DNA from: Collimonas fungivorans
GTDB lineage: Bacteria; Pseudomonadota; Gammaproteobacteria; Burkholderiales; Burkholderiaceae_D
DNA: 64,000 nt
Direction of reading: 5' to 3'
NCBI RefSeq assembly: GCF_001584145.1
Contig: NZ_CP013232.1
Coordinates: 5,270,001 to 5,334,000, forward strand
A model generated the notes under the pieces. The model saw only the letters and a program-made list of their open reading frames with translations, was not told the DNA's origin and did not search any database. A program made the translations under genes and the position numbers. This document shows positions 37,064 through 47,343 of this stretch, in pieces (position 1 is the first letter of the stretch; every line of letters starts with the position of its first letter).

Positions 37064-38046
37064 GCGCCCTCATCACCATCAACGAGATCTATTACCTGAT
37101 CGGCGTCATCCTGATGCTGCTGGTCGGCATGACCTTGCGCGACAAGGGCAATCCGAAACGCCTGACCACGGCCCTGTTCTGGTTCCTGTTCGGCACGGTA
37201 TTCCTGTTCAGCGACCTGCTGGTTGCTTCGCTCGGCAAACCGCTGGCGTATCGCATCATCGGCGTCGTCGTGATCCTGATTTCACTGATCGCCGGCTGCG
37301 GCCTGCTGTCGATCGGTACTTACAAACAGCGCAGCGCCGAACAGCGCCAGGCGTCGGCCAACCAGATCGGCAACTGGATTTTCCTGCCGGCGGTACTGAT
37401 CCCGATCGTCACCGTGCTGTGCACCGTCTTGCTGAAAGGCGTTTCCATCGGCGGCCTCTACCTGCTTGACCAGAAACAGCTGACGCTGGCAGCGCTGTGC
37501 GTGGGCTGCATCTGCGCGATCCTGGCCGGCTGGAAACTGACCGGCGGCACGCCGCTGCATGCGGTGCGCGAATCGCGCCGCCTGCTCGACGCCATCGGCT
37601 GGGCTTCTGTCCTGCCGCAGATGCTGGCGATGCTGGGCGGCGTGTTCGTCGCCGCCCATACCGGCAAATCGGTGCAGGACGTGGTCAGCCTGTTCGTCAA
37701 TCCCGACAGCCGCTTCATGCTGGTGGTGATCTACTGCGTCGGCATGGCCTTGTTCACCATGATCATGGGCAATGCCTTCGCCGCCTTCCCGGTGCTTACC
37801 GCCGGCATCGCGCTGCCGTTCCTGATCGTCGGCCACCATGCCGATCCGGCGCCGCTGGTCACCATCGGCATGCTGGCCGGTTACTGCGGCACCCTGATGA
37901 CGCCGATGGGCGCCAACTACAACATCGTGCCGGCGGCGCTGCTGGAGCTGAAGGATAAATACCTGGTGATCAAGACCCAGATCCCGACCGCACTGACATT
38001 ATTGGCAGCCAATATACTGCTGATGTATTTCCTCGTATTCCGCTAA
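37060..38046 (+). CDS. DUF979 family membrane protein, probable 5-oxoproline transporter subunit
   Basis: The ATG at 37060 gives a 328-residue protein starting MSALITINEIYYLIGVILMLL; the frame is open further upstream but only inside the DUF969 gene. About nine to ten spans; typical stretches are VFVAAHTGKSVQDVVSLFVNPD and IIMGNAFAAFPVLTAGIALPF. It overlaps DUF969 by four bases, which supports a heteromeric transporter. DUF2891 follows after nine bases. Confidence 0.88.
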   Translation: MSALITINEIYYLIGVILMLLVGMTLRDKGNPKRLTTALFWFLFGTVFLFSDLLVASLGKPLAYRIIGVVVILISLIAGCGLLSIGTYKQRSAEQRQASANQIGNWIFLPAVLIPIVTVLCTVLLKGVSIGGLYLLDQKQLTLAALCVGCICAILAGWKLTGGTPLHAVRESRRLLDAIGWASVLPQMLAMLGGVFVAAHTGKSVQDVVSLFVNPDSRFMLVVIYCVGMALFTMIMGNAFAAFPVLTAGIALPFLIVGHHADPAPLVTIGMLAGYCGTLMTPMGANYNIVPAALLELKDKYLVIKTQIPTALTLLAANILLMYFLVFR

Positions 38047-38055
38047 GGAGCAACC

Positions 38056-39066
38056 ATGCATCTGACTCTTGACCAGGTTTCGGCCTTCGTGCGCCTGCCC
38101 TTGCGCTCGCTGCGCCACGAATATCCCAACCACATCATGCACGTACTGAACGATGCGCAGGATGCGCAAACCCCGCGCGCCCTGCATCCGGTGTTCTACG
38201 GCTGCTACGACTGGCACTCGGCGGTGCACGGCTACTGGCTGCTGGCGCGCTGCGCCCGGCTGTATCCGGCGCTGCCGCAGCAGGACGAGATCGCGCAGAT
38301 GTTCGACGACCACTTCAGCGCCGCCAACATGCAGCAGGAACTGGCGTATTTCCAGACACCTGGGCGGGTCTCTTTCGAACGTCCCTACGGCTGGGCCTGG
38401 ATCATGGCGCTGGCGCAGGAACTGGAAACCTGGCAGCATCCCAAGGCCAAGGCCTGGCTGGCCACGATGGAACCGCTGGTGGCGGAAATACGCAGCCGCG
38501 TGTTCAGCTATTTTGCCAAGCTCGGTTATGCGATCCGCGTCGGCACCCATTACAACAGCGCGTTCGCCTTGAAACTGATACTCGATTTCGCGCGCCATCG
38601 CAACGATGCGGAACTGGACAGCGCCATCGTCACCGCCTCCTGCCGCTACTTCATGGGCGACAGCAATTATCCGGCGCATTACGAACCGGGCGGCGATGAA
38701 TTCCTGTCGGCGGCGCTGACTGAAGCCTTGCTGATGGCAGATGTGCTGGAGGCCGATGTATTCGTCGACTGGTTCGCCCAGTACCTGCCGAAGCTGGCCG
38801 ATATCGACCGCCTGATGAATCCGGCTGACGTCAGCGACCATAGCGATCCCAAGATCGCCCACCTGAACGGCTTGAACCTGAGCCGCGCCTGGTGCATGAA
38901 GCGGATTGCCCGGCGCCTGCCGGAAAACGATCCGGCCGCCGCCACGTTGACCGCGGCAGCGCGCCGCCACATTGAAGCCGGGCTGCCACATGTCGTCAGC
39001 GGCGAATATGCCGGCGAACACTGGCTGGCGACGTTTGCCATGCTGGCGATGGAAACAGTGTACTAA
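38056..39066 (+). CDS. DUF2891 family protein in pyroglutamate operon
   Basis: A 336-residue soluble protein. [37 protein letters not shown] and [11 protein letters not shown] are conserved-looking aromatic/His segments, suggesting an alpha/alpha-barrel-like enzyme fold; the fold is a guess. No signal peptide. It is nine bases after the DUF979 gene and eight before pcp, so it is part of the pyroglutamate operon. The function is not known to me; a peptide- or pyroglutamate-related enzyme is plausible from context only. Confidence 0.85.
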   Translation: MHLTLDQVSAFVRLPLRSLRHEYPNHIMHVLNDAQDAQTPRALHPVFYGCYDWHSAVHGYWLLARCARLYPALPQQDEIAQMFDDHFSAANMQQELAYFQTPGRVSFERPYGWAWIMALAQELETWQHPKAKAWLATMEPLVAEIRSRVFSYFAKLGYAIRVGTHYNSAFALKLILDFARHRNDAELDSAIVTASCRYFMGDSNYPAHYEPGGDEFLSAALTEALLMADVLEADVFVDWFAQYLPKLADIDRLMNPADVSDHSDPKIAHLNGLNLSRAWCMKRIARRLPENDPAAATLTAAARRHIEAGLPHVVSGEYAGEHWLATFAMLAMETVY

Positions 39067-39074
39067 GGCAGATC

Positions 39075-39728
39075 ATGACCCAGCCCACTATTTTGCTCAC
39101 CGGTTTTGAACCGTTCGAACAGGAGCCGCTCAATCCGTCGTGGGAGGCGGTGCGCGCCCTGGACGGCTGGCCATGCGCCGGCGCACACGTCGCGGCGCGC
39201 CAGTTGCCCTGCGTGTTCGGCAAGGCGTTGCAGGTGCTGGACCAGCTGATGAAAGAACTCAAGCCGGCCCTGGTGATCTGCGTCGGCCAGGCCGGCGGGC
39301 GCAGCCAGATATCGCTGGAACGGGTAGCGATCAATGTCGACGACGCCCGGATTGCCGACAACGCCGGTTGCCAGCCCATCGACCAGGCTATCTACAGCGA
39401 TGGCCCGGCAGCGTATTTTTCGACGCTGCCGATCAAGGGCATGGTCAAGGCGATGCGCGCCGCCGGCGTCCCGGCGGAGGTTTCGCAAACCGCAGGCACC
39501 TTCGTCTGCAACCACGTGTTTTACGGCTTGATGCACCAGCTGGCGGCGCACGCTTCCAAGGCGCGCGGCGGTTTCATCCATATCCCGTACATCCCGTCGC
39601 AGGCAGCGCGCCATCCCGGCCAGCCCAGCCTGGCGCTGGAGACGCTGGTCGAAGGTTTGCGCATCGCGCTGCAAAGCGCCATGACCTTGCAGCAGGATGT
39701 AGCCGAAGGCGGCGGCCAGCTGCATTGA
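39075..39728 (+). CDS. pcp: pyroglutamyl-peptidase I
   Basis: A 217-residue cysteine peptidase. The three catalytic regions are visible: glutamate in [14 protein letters not shown], cysteine in [12 protein letters not shown] and histidine in [10 protein letters not shown]. It removes N-terminal pyroglutamate from peptides, providing substrate for PxpABC encoded upstream. It is the last gene of the operon. Confidence 0.96.
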   Translation: MTQPTILLTGFEPFEQEPLNPSWEAVRALDGWPCAGAHVAARQLPCVFGKALQVLDQLMKELKPALVICVGQAGGRSQISLERVAINVDDARIADNAGCQPIDQAIYSDGPAAYFSTLPIKGMVKAMRAAGVPAEVSQTAGTFVCNHVFYGLMHQLAAHASKARGGFIHIPYIPSQAARHPGQPSLALETLVEGLRIALQSAMTLQQDVAEGGGQLH

Positions 39729-39844
39729 TTGCAGCCCCTGTCGATTCGGTTAATTTCCTGATGCCCGGCGGGCGATCTTGTATCATTGGTTTAACGGGGT
39801 GATGAGACACGCCCTGATGATGCAGCCTTGCCACAGGAAACCGT

Positions 39845-40261
39845 ATGTCGGAAACTCAAGTCGTGGTCGTTAGCCCGGAAGGCGAGTTATACGCCGGCAG
39901 CGCCGGATTGGTCACTTTGCCGGGCATCGCCGGTTCGCTCGGCATCCTGCCCGGCCACACGCCGCTGCTGACCCGCCTGAAGCCAGGCGCGGTCCATATC
40001 AAGCGCGTGAGCGGCGAAGACGATTATATTTATGTCGCCGGCGGCTATGCCGAAATCCAGCCGCACTCGGTCACCATCCTGGCCGACACCGCGATCCGCG
40101 GCAAAGACCTCGACGAAGCCAAAGCCACCGCGGCCAGGCAGCAAGCCGAGGAACGCCTGCAAAACCTGGCTTCGAATATCGACTATGCCATGGCGCAGGC
40201 CGAACTGGCGGAAGCCACGGCGCAGCTGGCGACGCTGGCGCAGATGCGGCGCGGAAAATAA
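39845..40261 (+). CDS. orphan F-type ATP synthase epsilon subunit-like protein
   Basis: A 138-residue protein with the complete epsilon layout: an N-terminal beta domain ([45 protein letters not shown]) and a C-terminal helical hairpin ([22 protein letters not shown]). Length equals a normal AtpC. No other atp gene is in reach: pcp lies upstream and an SH3 protein converges from downstream. It is therefore a displaced or additional atpC. The N-terminus [13 protein letters not shown] and an Ala/Gln-rich C-terminus differ from the usual betaproteobacterial form as I remember it. Confidence 0.85.
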   Translation: MSETQVVVVSPEGELYAGSAGLVTLPGIAGSLGILPGHTPLLTRLKPGAVHIKRVSGEDDYIYVAGGYAEIQPHSVTILADTAIRGKDLDEAKATAARQQAEERLQNLASNIDYAMAQAELAEATAQLATLAQMRRGK

Positions 40262-40301
40262 ATCGGCCGGAGCGACAAACTTGCATCCATCGCCGTACTA
40301 G

Positions 40302-40940
40302 TCAACGTGGCTGCGGCCTGTTTTGGCCCGGCCGGTTGCTGCCCTGCGTCGGTCGTCCGCCAGCGCCCGGAGGCTTGGCGCCTGGCGGCCGGACTCCGTT
40401 ACCTGGCGGCCTGGCGCCGCCTACCGGCGGACGATTGCCATTTCCCACTCCTGGCCGATGCGGTCGTTGCGGAAATACACCGGGCGGCTTTGGCCTTGGC
40501 GGCGGCCGCACGACTATCGGCGGCCGCGGCCGGATCGGGCGATGCGCCCAGTGCGACTGCTGCCCGTACCAAGGACGCCCGCGATAATTCTGTCCCCAGT
40601 AGGTGCCGATGGTGAAAGCGATGATCGGCAGTCCGATGGCGCTGCCGTATGTGATCAGGGGCACCTGGCTGCCCTGGTAGGGATAGTTCAGGTTCTGCGC
40701 ATACACCCAGCCGCGGTTGCCGTCTGGCAGCGACACATCGCACCAGCTATAGCCGTTGATGCAGCCGGCTACCGTTACCGGGGTGCCGGGCCGCAGCTGG
40801 GCCACCAGCGGATAGTCGCGCGCCGGTCCGGCGCGCAGGTTGACGTTCTTGCTGGTGAACGCCTGCTGCTGGGCGATTGCCGCAACGGGCATGCTGAAGC
40901 AAGCGACTGCAAGCAGCGGTAACAGACGGATGCGAATCAT
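40302..40940 (-). CDS. exported SH3-domain protein with Pro/Gly/Arg-rich tail
   Basis: I start at the ATG at 40940 because GGAGGTGG precedes it. The 212-residue product has a signal peptide (MIRIRLLPLLAVACFSMPVAAIAQ) and a bacterial SH3 domain (VNLRAGPARDYPLVAQLRPGTPV, WCDVSLPDGNRGWVYAQNL). A hydrophobic stretch near LITYGSAIGLPIIAF follows, and from about residue 135 a low-complexity tail of Pro, Gly and Arg. The SH3 part suggests cell-wall or envelope contact; no further function is visible. Confidence 0.85.
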   Translation of the reverse strand: MIRIRLLPLLAVACFSMPVAAIAQQQAFTSKNVNLRAGPARDYPLVAQLRPGTPVTVAGCINGYSWCDVSLPDGNRGWVYAQNLNYPYQGSQVPLITYGSAIGLPIIAFTIGTYWGQNYRGRPWYGQQSHWAHRPIRPRPPIVVRPPPRPKPPGVFPQRPHRPGVGNGNRPPVGGARPPGNGVRPPGAKPPGAGGRPTQGSNRPGQNRPQPR

Positions 40941-41033
40941 GACCACCTCCAATGGATTGACAATCGATGCCGGGCGCAGCCAAGAATACCGCGAAACTTA
41001 CCTCATGGAAATATCTGATTCGCTGATGCCCGC

Positions 41034-41930
41034 TCATTGATATCCGCTCTCGCGCAGCATGGCGATGAATAAGCGCAAGCTGACCGGCATCTGGCGCCGG
41101 CTCGGATAATAGAGGAAAAACCCCGACATCGGCGGGCACCAGGCATCCAGCACGCGCAGCAAACGGCCCTGCTCTATCGATTCCTGCGCCTGTGCTTCAT
41201 AGACATAGGCAAGGCCAATGCCGTCGAGCGCCGCGCGCAGTATCAGGTCATCGTCGTCCAGCAGCAGCGGGCCGTCAACCGCGACAGCCAGCGATGCGCC
41301 GCCCTGGCTGAACTCCCATGCATACACCGCGCCGCTCGGAAAACGGCGGCCGATGCAGGCATGCTGCTTCAGGTCCTGCGGCTGCTGCGGCAGGCCGCGG
41401 CGCGCTGCATACATGGGCGAAGCCACCACGATCAAGCGCACTGGCGGCCCCAGCGGCACAGCGATCATGTCCTGCGCCAGTCTCTCGCCAAAACGGATGC
41501 CGGCGTCGAAACCGCCGGCGACGATATCGACCAGGCCGTCGTCGGTCACCACTTCCAGCCGGATCTGCGGATAAGCCGCCAGGAAACGCGCAAACAGCGG
41601 CGCCAGCAACAGCCGCGCCGCCGGCCGCGGCACGTTCAGGCGCAGGGTTCCGCGCGGCACATCGCGAAAGTCGTTGATCTGGTCCAGCGCATCGCTGATC
41701 TCGCGCAGCGCCGGTCCCAGGCGCTGCAGCAGCTGCTCGCCGGCTTCCGTCGGCGTCACGCTGCGCGTAGTGCGATTCAGCAGCCGCACATCGAGCCGGG
41801 TTTCCAGGGTGCGCATGGCATGGCTCAGGGCCGATGCCGAGACGCCGCATTCCAGCGCTGCCTTCTTGAAGCTGCGGTGGCGGGCGACGCAGGCGAAAGC
41901 GTCCAGTTCACTGAGGTCAGGTTTGTTCAT
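41034..41930 (-). CDS. LysR family transcriptional regulator
   Basis: A 298-residue LysR protein. The N-terminal winged helix is in ELDAFACVARHRSFKKAALECGVSASALSHAMRTLETRLDVRLLNRTTRSVTPTEAG, and the effector domain follows (VDIVAGGFDAGIRFGERLAQDMIAVPLG). It is divergent from an aldo/keto reductase gene with about 100 bases between. The gap has the AT-rich palindrome ATTCATGAAT at 41931-41940, a possible operator. The reductase is the likely target. Confidence 0.93.
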   Translation of the reverse strand: MNKPDLSELDAFACVARHRSFKKAALECGVSASALSHAMRTLETRLDVRLLNRTTRSVTPTEAGEQLLQRLGPALREISDALDQINDFRDVPRGTLRLNVPRPAARLLLAPLFARFLAAYPQIRLEVVTDDGLVDIVAGGFDAGIRFGERLAQDMIAVPLGPPVRLIVVASPMYAARRGLPQQPQDLKQHACIGRRFPSGAVYAWEFSQGGASLAVAVDGPLLLDDDDLILRAALDGIGLAYVYEAQAQESIEQGRLLRVLDAWCPPMSGFFLYYPSRRQMPVSLRLFIAMLRESGYQ

Positions 41931-42032
41931 TCATGAATTTTGTTCAGTATTTCATTGAATATAACATGGCTTATCAATGGTAATGATGCGAGGGATACTG
42001 TTCCCACGATCACTGACAAAGGAGCCATTCCA

Positions 42033-43031
42033 ATGAAGACCCGCACATTAGGCCGCAACGGCCTGCAAGTTTCCGCACTCGGCCTCGGCTGCATGGGCAT
42101 GAGTTTCGGCTACGGCGGCGCCGACGAAGCGCAGTCCATCCGCACGCTGCAGCGCGCCGTCGAACTGGGCGTCACCCATTTCGATACCGCCGAAGTCTAC
42201 GGCCCGTATACCAACGAAGAACTGGTCGGACGTGCGCTCAAGGCTGTGCGCGGACAAATCACCATCGCCACCAAGTTCGGTTTCAAGATTTCGCCGCATG
42301 GCGAAGGCGTGGCGCGCATGACCGGCGTCGATAGCCGGCCGGAACATGTGCGAAGCGTCGTCGAGGATTCGCTCAAGCGGCTGGGAGTGGAAACCATCGA
42401 TCTGCTGTACCAGCACCGGGTCGATCCGCAAGTGGCGATCGAGGACACGGTAGGCGCCATGGCCGACCTGGTGCGCGCCGGGAAGGTGCGCCACCTGGGC
42501 TTGTCGGAAGTCTCCGCCACTACCTTGCGGCGCGCCCACGCGGTGCATCCGATTGCCGCGGTGCAGTCTGAATATTCCCTGTGGAGCCGCGACCAGGAGC
42601 GTGAAGTGCTGCCGGCTTGCGCGGAACTGAGTGTGGGTTTTGTGCCGTACAGTCCGCTGGGCCGCGGTTTCCTGACCGGCAAACTCAACAGCACGCAGGG
42701 ATTGGCGGCCGACGACTACCGCCGCACGCTGCCGCGCTTCCAGGATCAGGCGATGCAGAGCAATCGTGTCCTGCTCGATGCACTGGCGACGCTGGCCGAC
42801 CGCCGCGGCTGCACCCCGGCGCAGCTGGCGCTGGCCTGGCTGCTGGCGCAAGGCGAGCAGATCATGCCTATCCCCGGGGTAAGGCAAATCAAGCATCTGG
42901 AAGAGAATGTGGCAGCGGCCGATATCGTGCTGCGGAGCGACGAACTGGCTGCCATCCGCGCTGCGCTGCCGGACGAAAAAATCGTCGGCGCACGCTATGG
43001 CGCAAAGGAACTGGAGATGATCAATCTCTGA
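42033..43031 (+). CDS. aldo/keto reductase
   Basis: A 332-residue TIM-barrel oxidoreductase starting [28 protein letters not shown] with AGGAG upstream. The catalytic tyrosine is in [21 protein letters not shown] and the active-site lysine in [30 protein letters not shown] fits the AKR12/AKR13-type family. It reduces carbonyl compounds with NADPH; the substrate is unknown. Probably controlled by the divergent LysR protein. Confidence 0.93.
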   Translation: MKTRTLGRNGLQVSALGLGCMGMSFGYGGADEAQSIRTLQRAVELGVTHFDTAEVYGPYTNEELVGRALKAVRGQITIATKFGFKISPHGEGVARMTGVDSRPEHVRSVVEDSLKRLGVETIDLLYQHRVDPQVAIEDTVGAMADLVRAGKVRHLGLSEVSATTLRRAHAVHPIAAVQSEYSLWSRDQEREVLPACAELSVGFVPYSPLGRGFLTGKLNSTQGLAADDYRRTLPRFQDQAMQSNRVLLDALATLADRRGCTPAQLALAWLLAQGEQIMPIPGVRQIKHLEENVAAADIVLRSDELAAIRAALPDEKIVGARYGAKELEMINL

Positions 43032-43071
43032 TCAGGCCGGCTTGCCCTCCAAGGGCAAGCCGGTTTCTTCA

Positions 43072-44079
43072 TTACTGGCCGTTGACTGCCATGCCGGCGT
43101 CATGCGCCTGCTGGTCGGCATGGTAGGAACTGCGCACCATGGCGCCTACCGCGGCATGGGCAAAGCCCATCTTGTAGGCTTCCTCTTCATACATCTTGAA
43201 CACGTCAGGATGGACATAGCGCCGCACCGGCAGGTGGTTCCCGCTCGGCATCAGGTACTGGCCGATGGTCAGCATGTCGACATCGTGGGCGCGCATGTCG
43301 CGCATCACTTGCAGCACTTCTTCATCGGTTTCGCCGAGGCCGACCATGATGCCGGATTTGGTCGGCGTGTTCGGATGCAGGGCCTTGAAACGTTTCAGCA
43401 GGTTCAGCGAATATTCGTAGTCCGAACCTGGCCGCGCTTCCTTGTACAGGCGCGGCGCGGTTTCCAGGTTGTGGTTCATGACGTCAGGCGGCGCCAGGTT
43501 GAGGATTTCCAGCGCGCGGTCCATGCGGCCGCGGAAATCCGGCACCAGGATTTCGATGCGAGTGTTCGGCGACAGTGCGCGCACGTGGCGGATGCACTCG
43601 GCAAAATGGCCGGCGCCGCCGTCGCGCAGGTCGTCGCGGTCGACGCTGGTGATCACGACGTAATTGAGTTTCAGCGCAGCGATGGTCTTGGCCAGGTTTT
43701 CCGGCTCGTTGACGTCAAGCGGATCGGGCCGGCCGTGGCCGACATCGCAGAACGGGCAGCGGCGGGTGCACTTGTCGCCCATGATCATGAAGGTGGCCGT
43801 GCCTTTGCCAAAACATTCGCCGATATTCGGGCAGCTAGCTTCTTCGCACACCGTGACCAGGCTGTTGGCGCGCAGGATATCCTTGATTTCGTAGAAGCGC
43901 GAAGACGGCGAGGCGGCCTTGACTCGGATCCAGTCCGGTTTTTGCAGGCGCTCGATCGGGATGATCTTGATCGGGATGCGCGCGGTCTTGCTCGCGCCCT
44001 TCTGCTTTTCGGACGGATTGTAGCTGGCGGCGGCAACAGTGGTTTCGGCAGGCAGCGACGGCGTGGTTTCTGTGGTCAT
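43072..44079 (-). CDS. lipA: lipoyl synthase
   Basis: A 335-residue radical SAM enzyme. The auxiliary cluster motif is [12 protein letters not shown] and the radical-SAM motif [25 protein letters not shown] and [14 protein letters not shown] are typical. It inserts sulfur into the octanoyl group placed by LipB. lipB lies 37 bases upstream. The N-terminal ~45 residues before [12 protein letters not shown] are variable. Confidence 0.97.
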   Translation of the reverse strand: MTTETTPSLPAETTVAAASYNPSEKQKGASKTARIPIKIIPIERLQKPDWIRVKAASPSSRFYEIKDILRANSLVTVCEEASCPNIGECFGKGTATFMIMGDKCTRRCPFCDVGHGRPDPLDVNEPENLAKTIAALKLNYVVITSVDRDDLRDGGAGHFAECIRHVRALSPNTRIEILVPDFRGRMDRALEILNLAPPDVMNHNLETAPRLYKEARPGSDYEYSLNLLKRFKALHPNTPTKSGIMVGLGETDEEVLQVMRDMRAHDVDMLTIGQYLMPSGNHLPVRRYVHPDVFKMYEEEAYKMGFAHAAVGAMVRSSYHADQQAHDAGMAVNGQ

Positions 44080-44116
44080 GGTCTAGGCAAGTCCTTGCTG
44101 GAGTCTCGGTAACGAC

Positions 44117-44791
44117 TCAGTTAAAACGGTCAATCAGTTTGTGAGCAAGCGCTAACTGCATCTCAGAGAGAGCTATATCAACGCCCAGTGTTTTCATATC
44201 GACGGTGGCGAGGCCTTCGTAGCCGCACGGGTTGATCCAGGAAAAAGGCTCCAGGTCCATGCTGACATTGAGCGACACACCGTGGTAAGTGCAGCCGCTG
44301 CCTCTTACTTTCAAGCCAAGGGCGGCAATCTTTGCACCTTGCCAGGCGCCGTCGGCAATATAAATCCCGGGCGCGCCGGCCTTGCGTTCACCGGCCAGAT
44401 TATACGCTGCCAGCGTGTCGATCACCGCCTGCTCGATGCCCTGCACGAATTCCCGCACGAACAGGCGGGCGGCGGGACGCCGGCGGCGCAGATCCAGCAG
44501 CAGGTAAATCACCACCTGCCCTGGTCCGTGATAGGTCACTTCGCCGCCGCGGTCGGTCTGTATCACCGGGATCGCATGCGGCGCCAGCACATGGCTCGGA
44601 TCGGCGCCCAAACCCAGCGTAAACACCGGAGGATGCTCGACAATCCAGAGCTGATCCGGGGTATCTGCGGAACGAGAATCTGTGAATGCGCGCATTGCGT
44701 CAAAACTGACGGCGTACGGCTCAACGCCGCGCTGGACAATCTGGGGGCTGGGCGGATGATCGGGGGAACGGAACTGCTGCACACTGGACAT
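44117..44791 (-). CDS. lipB: lipoyl(octanoyl) transferase
   Basis: The ATG at 44791 gives a 224-residue protein [14 protein letters not shown]; the frame is open upstream but not family-like. [42 protein letters not shown] and the catalytic-lysine/cysteine regions [25 protein letters not shown] and [14 protein letters not shown] are all present. It transfers octanoate from ACP to lipoyl domains. It is upstream of lipA; the usual partner DUF493 is displaced to 46899. Confidence 0.96.
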   Translation of the reverse strand: MSSVQQFRSPDHPPSPQIVQRGVEPYAVSFDAMRAFTDSRSADTPDQLWIVEHPPVFTLGLGADPSHVLAPHAIPVIQTDRGGEVTYHGPGQVVIYLLLDLRRRRPAARLFVREFVQGIEQAVIDTLAAYNLAGERKAGAPGIYIADGAWQGAKIAALGLKVRGSGCTYHGVSLNVSMDLEPFSWINPCGYEGLATVDMKTLGVDIALSEMQLALAHKLIDRFN

Positions 44792-44854
44792 AAGCGCAAG
44801 TGTAGCGAAAAAAAGCGGCCGGCGTGCAGAAACGGCTGGCACGCCGGCGCGCGA

Positions 44855-45484
44855 TCAGGACCTCAGGGGACCAAGTAAACTTGTCGGGGATTGCCAGTTC
44901 GGCAATTCGCTGATGCGCTGCAGCCACGCACTGACATGCGGCGGCAGCGTGACTTTGGCGGCATCAGCCCAGAACAGGTAGCCGCACAGGGAAAAATCGG
45001 CCACGGTCGGCAGTTCGTCGATGATGAAAGCGCGGCCGTCGGCCAGCTCCGCTTCCAGCCGGGCGATATCCACGTCAAACCGGCTTTGCAGCCAGTTGAC
45101 GGCGCCGGTTGGGTATTCCTGCGGGGCAAAGCTGCGCGCCCAGCGCAGCTGCGGCAAGCACATGCCGAGCCGGTTGGCTTCCCAGAACAGCCATTCCTGC
45201 ACGCGCGCCATGCGGCTCGCCGATTCGGCGCCGAAGCCGCCCGTGTGCTGCGCCAGGTGGCAAAGGATGGCGTCAGATTGCGCATAAGGCTGGCCGTTGT
45301 GCACCAGCAACGGCACCTGGCCGAACCTGGCCAGGCTGCGGAACGGCTCCGGCCGCTGGTCGCGCGGCTGGTCGATGTCGATGTTCCGGTAATCGTGGAC
45401 CACGCCGCCGACCGCCAGCATCAAGGCGACCTTGTAGGCGTGTCCCGAATTTGCGTTGCCGTAGAGCGTGATCTCGTCCTGCAT
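44855..45484 (-). CDS. glutathione S-transferase family protein
   Basis: A 209-residue protein with an N-terminal thioredoxin-like GST domain (ITLYGNANSGHAYKVALML, FGQVPLLVHNGQPYAQSDAILCHLA) and a C-terminal helical domain (WADAAKVTLPPHVSAWLQRI). The substrate is unknown. It starts four bases after the DUF2917 gene, so the pair is an operon, divergent from a GcvA-type LysR gene. Confidence 0.92.
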   Translation of the reverse strand: MQDEITLYGNANSGHAYKVALMLAVGGVVHDYRNIDIDQPRDQRPEPFRSLARFGQVPLLVHNGQPYAQSDAILCHLAQHTGGFGAESASRMARVQEWLFWEANRLGMCLPQLRWARSFAPQEYPTGAVNWLQSRFDVDIARLEAELADGRAFIIDELPTVADFSLCGYLFWADAAKVTLPPHVSAWLQRISELPNWQSPTSLLGPLRS

Positions 45485-45487
45485 GGA

Positions 45488-45796
45488 TCAGCAGGCTACA
45501 GGACGGGCGCCTAGCGGCTTGCCGAGGCCGGCGCGTGCGCTCGAAGCCGGCAGGCGAGTCGATTGCCGCTGGACCTGCACCACGCTGTTGCCCTTGATGG
45601 CTTCGATAACGACATGGCTGTCGGCGGCAACGTTGAGGAACTGTCCGGCATGCAGCCAATAGTCGTCGCCGTGGCCAGCCACCGTCACCCATACGTGGCC
45701 TTGCATGATCTGCAGGGTCTGGGCCACCGGTGCAGTGACCGACATGGCTTGGCCGGCGCCTATCGACAGTGATTCGTTAGCTAATAATTTTCTCAT
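45488..45796 (-). CDS. DUF2917 family protein
   Basis: The ATG at 45796 gives a 102-residue protein MRKLLANESLSIGAGQAMSV. QTLQIMQGHVWVTVAGHGDDYWLHAGQFLNV is a cupin-like beta segment shared by the small DUF2917 family. No signal peptide. In related bacteria it lies near GcvA-like regulators, as here. Function unknown. Confidence 0.82.
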   Translation of the reverse strand: MRKLLANESLSIGAGQAMSVTAPVAQTLQIMQGHVWVTVAGHGDDYWLHAGQFLNVAADSHVVIEAIKGNSVVQVQRQSTRLPASSARAGLGKPLGARPVAC

Positions 45797-45965
45797 GATG
45801 TCACTCCTTGTAACTGCTGGTATATTGGATGTCACGTCAGCCGTGAACTGCCATTTAGCCGCTTGATATAGACATTCCTTGTTTCTACAGAGTCATTCTA
45901 GTCAAGCGGCGGGTCGTTGCAAAACGAGTAATTTTCCTCCGCCTTGCTAATTTAATTCACATAAA

Positions 45966-46892
45966 ATGGCCGATCTCAGAAAACTGCCGAATCTCTCCGC
46001 CCTGCGCGCCTTCGAGGCAGCCGCGCGCAATGACAGCTTCTCGCGCGCCGCCGAGGAAATCTTTGTGACGCCGGGCGCGATCAGCCACCAGATCCGGGCC
46101 CTGGAGCAGGAACTGGGCATCATGTTGTTCAGCCGCCACGGCAAGCGCATCACGATCACCGAACAGGGCCAGCGTTTTGCCGCCGTCATCCGCAAATCCC
46201 TGAATGAAATCGCGTTTGCGGCCGAAGCCCTGAAAATGGACGCCAAGCAGAAGCGGCTGACGATTTCCGCCCTACCCTCGTTTGCCGCGCGCTGGCTGGC
46301 GCCGCGCTTGTGGAAATTCATCGACCTGCACCCGGATACCGAAGTAGTGCTGCAATCGAGCAACCACCTCAACGACCTCGAGCGCGAACCTATCGATGTC
46401 GGCCTGCGTTACGGCCTGGGCCATTACCCGGGGCTGGTGGTGGAAAAACTGATGGACGATTTTTATTATCCGGTGGCCAGTCCGAACTACCGAGGGGGCA
46501 AGCTGCCGAAAACGCCGCAGGAGCTGGAGCAGTGCAGCCTGCTGCGGATGGATACCGAGTCGTCCTGGCTGCCGTGGTTCGAGGCGGCGGGAGTCGACCT
46601 GGTGGAGCCTACCGGTGGCTTGCTGATCGAGGATGCTTCGATGCTGCTGCGCTCGGCGTCGGATGGCTTGGGGATTGCGTTGACCCGGCACGCGATTGCG
46701 CTGCAGGAGATTGCTTCGGGGGAGCTGGTGCGCTTGTTCGACGTCGTCGCGCGCTGTCCGCTATCGTATTATTTCGCCTGTACCAAGGAGGCAATGAGCA
46801 AGCCGCAGGTGCAGGCTTTCCATCGCTGGCTGCTGGACGAGGTGAAGGCTTTCAAGGCGCAAAGCGAATGGCCCGGAGAGCCCGGGCCATAA
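45966..46892 (+). CDS. LysR family regulator (GcvA-like)
   Basis: A 308-residue LysR protein: LPNLSALRAFEAAARNDSFSRAAEEIFVTPGAISHQIRALEQELGIMLFSRHGKR, a helix-turn-helix of the GcvA subgroup. The effector domain has LNDLEREPIDVGLRYGLGHYPGLV and ends near KEAMSKPQVQAFHRWLLDE. It is divergent from DUF2917-GST, with 169 bases between, and likely controls them. Its end is six bases from the stop of the converging DUF493 gene. Confidence 0.93.
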   Translation: MADLRKLPNLSALRAFEAAARNDSFSRAAEEIFVTPGAISHQIRALEQELGIMLFSRHGKRITITEQGQRFAAVIRKSLNEIAFAAEALKMDAKQKRLTISALPSFAARWLAPRLWKFIDLHPDTEVVLQSSNHLNDLEREPIDVGLRYGLGHYPGLVVEKLMDDFYYPVASPNYRGGKLPKTPQELEQCSLLRMDTESSWLPWFEAAGVDLVEPTGGLLIEDASMLLRSASDGLGIALTRHAIALQEIASGELVRLFDVVARCPLSYYFACTKEAMSKPQVQAFHRWLLDEVKAFKAQSEWPGEPGP

Positions 46893-46898
46893 TCCGCT

Positions 46899-47186
46899 TT
46901 ACAGGACCATCTTGACCATGGGGTGCGACGACAGGGCCCGGTACAGGTTATCCAGCTGCTCGCGGTTGACGGCATACACGTTGGCCGTCAGGCCGGTGTA
47001 GTTGCCCTTGGACGATGGCCGCACTTCCAGCTTGTCGATATGAAAAGTAGGATCATGCTGCACCACCACGCCGACGATGGTTTCCGCGAAAGCGTCATGG
47101 GTCGGTCCCATGATCTTGATGGGAAATACGCTTGGATATTCGATCAGGCTGTCGGCTGGATCGATTGGCTTGGTCAGGTCGCTCAT
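46899..47186 (-). CDS. ybeD: DUF493 (YbeD-like) protein
   Basis: A 95-residue protein with the DUF493 pattern: SLIEYPSVFPIKIMGPTHDAFAETIVGVVVQHDP and YTGLTANVYAVNREQLDNLYRALSSHPMVKMVL, an ACT-like alpha/beta fold. It is usually next to lipB and suspected of regulating lipoate metabolism. Here it follows the aminotransferase gene and is separated from lipB by three genes. Confidence 0.92.
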   Translation of the reverse strand: MSDLTKPIDPADSLIEYPSVFPIKIMGPTHDAFAETIVGVVVQHDPTFHIDKLEVRPSSKGNYTGLTANVYAVNREQLDNLYRALSSHPMVKMVL

Positions 47187-47343
47187 GGTCTTTTACTCTT
47201 TAGTGATGTTACTGGCAGGTAGTTTACTCTCCTGGCACATCAGCGGCACGCCATTCTCTAAGAATGACTTGTTCAAATGAAAACAGAGTGGAGAATTTCC
47301 CACCCTGCAACTTCTCCCACTACCCGACAGAAACCTGTTCCGT

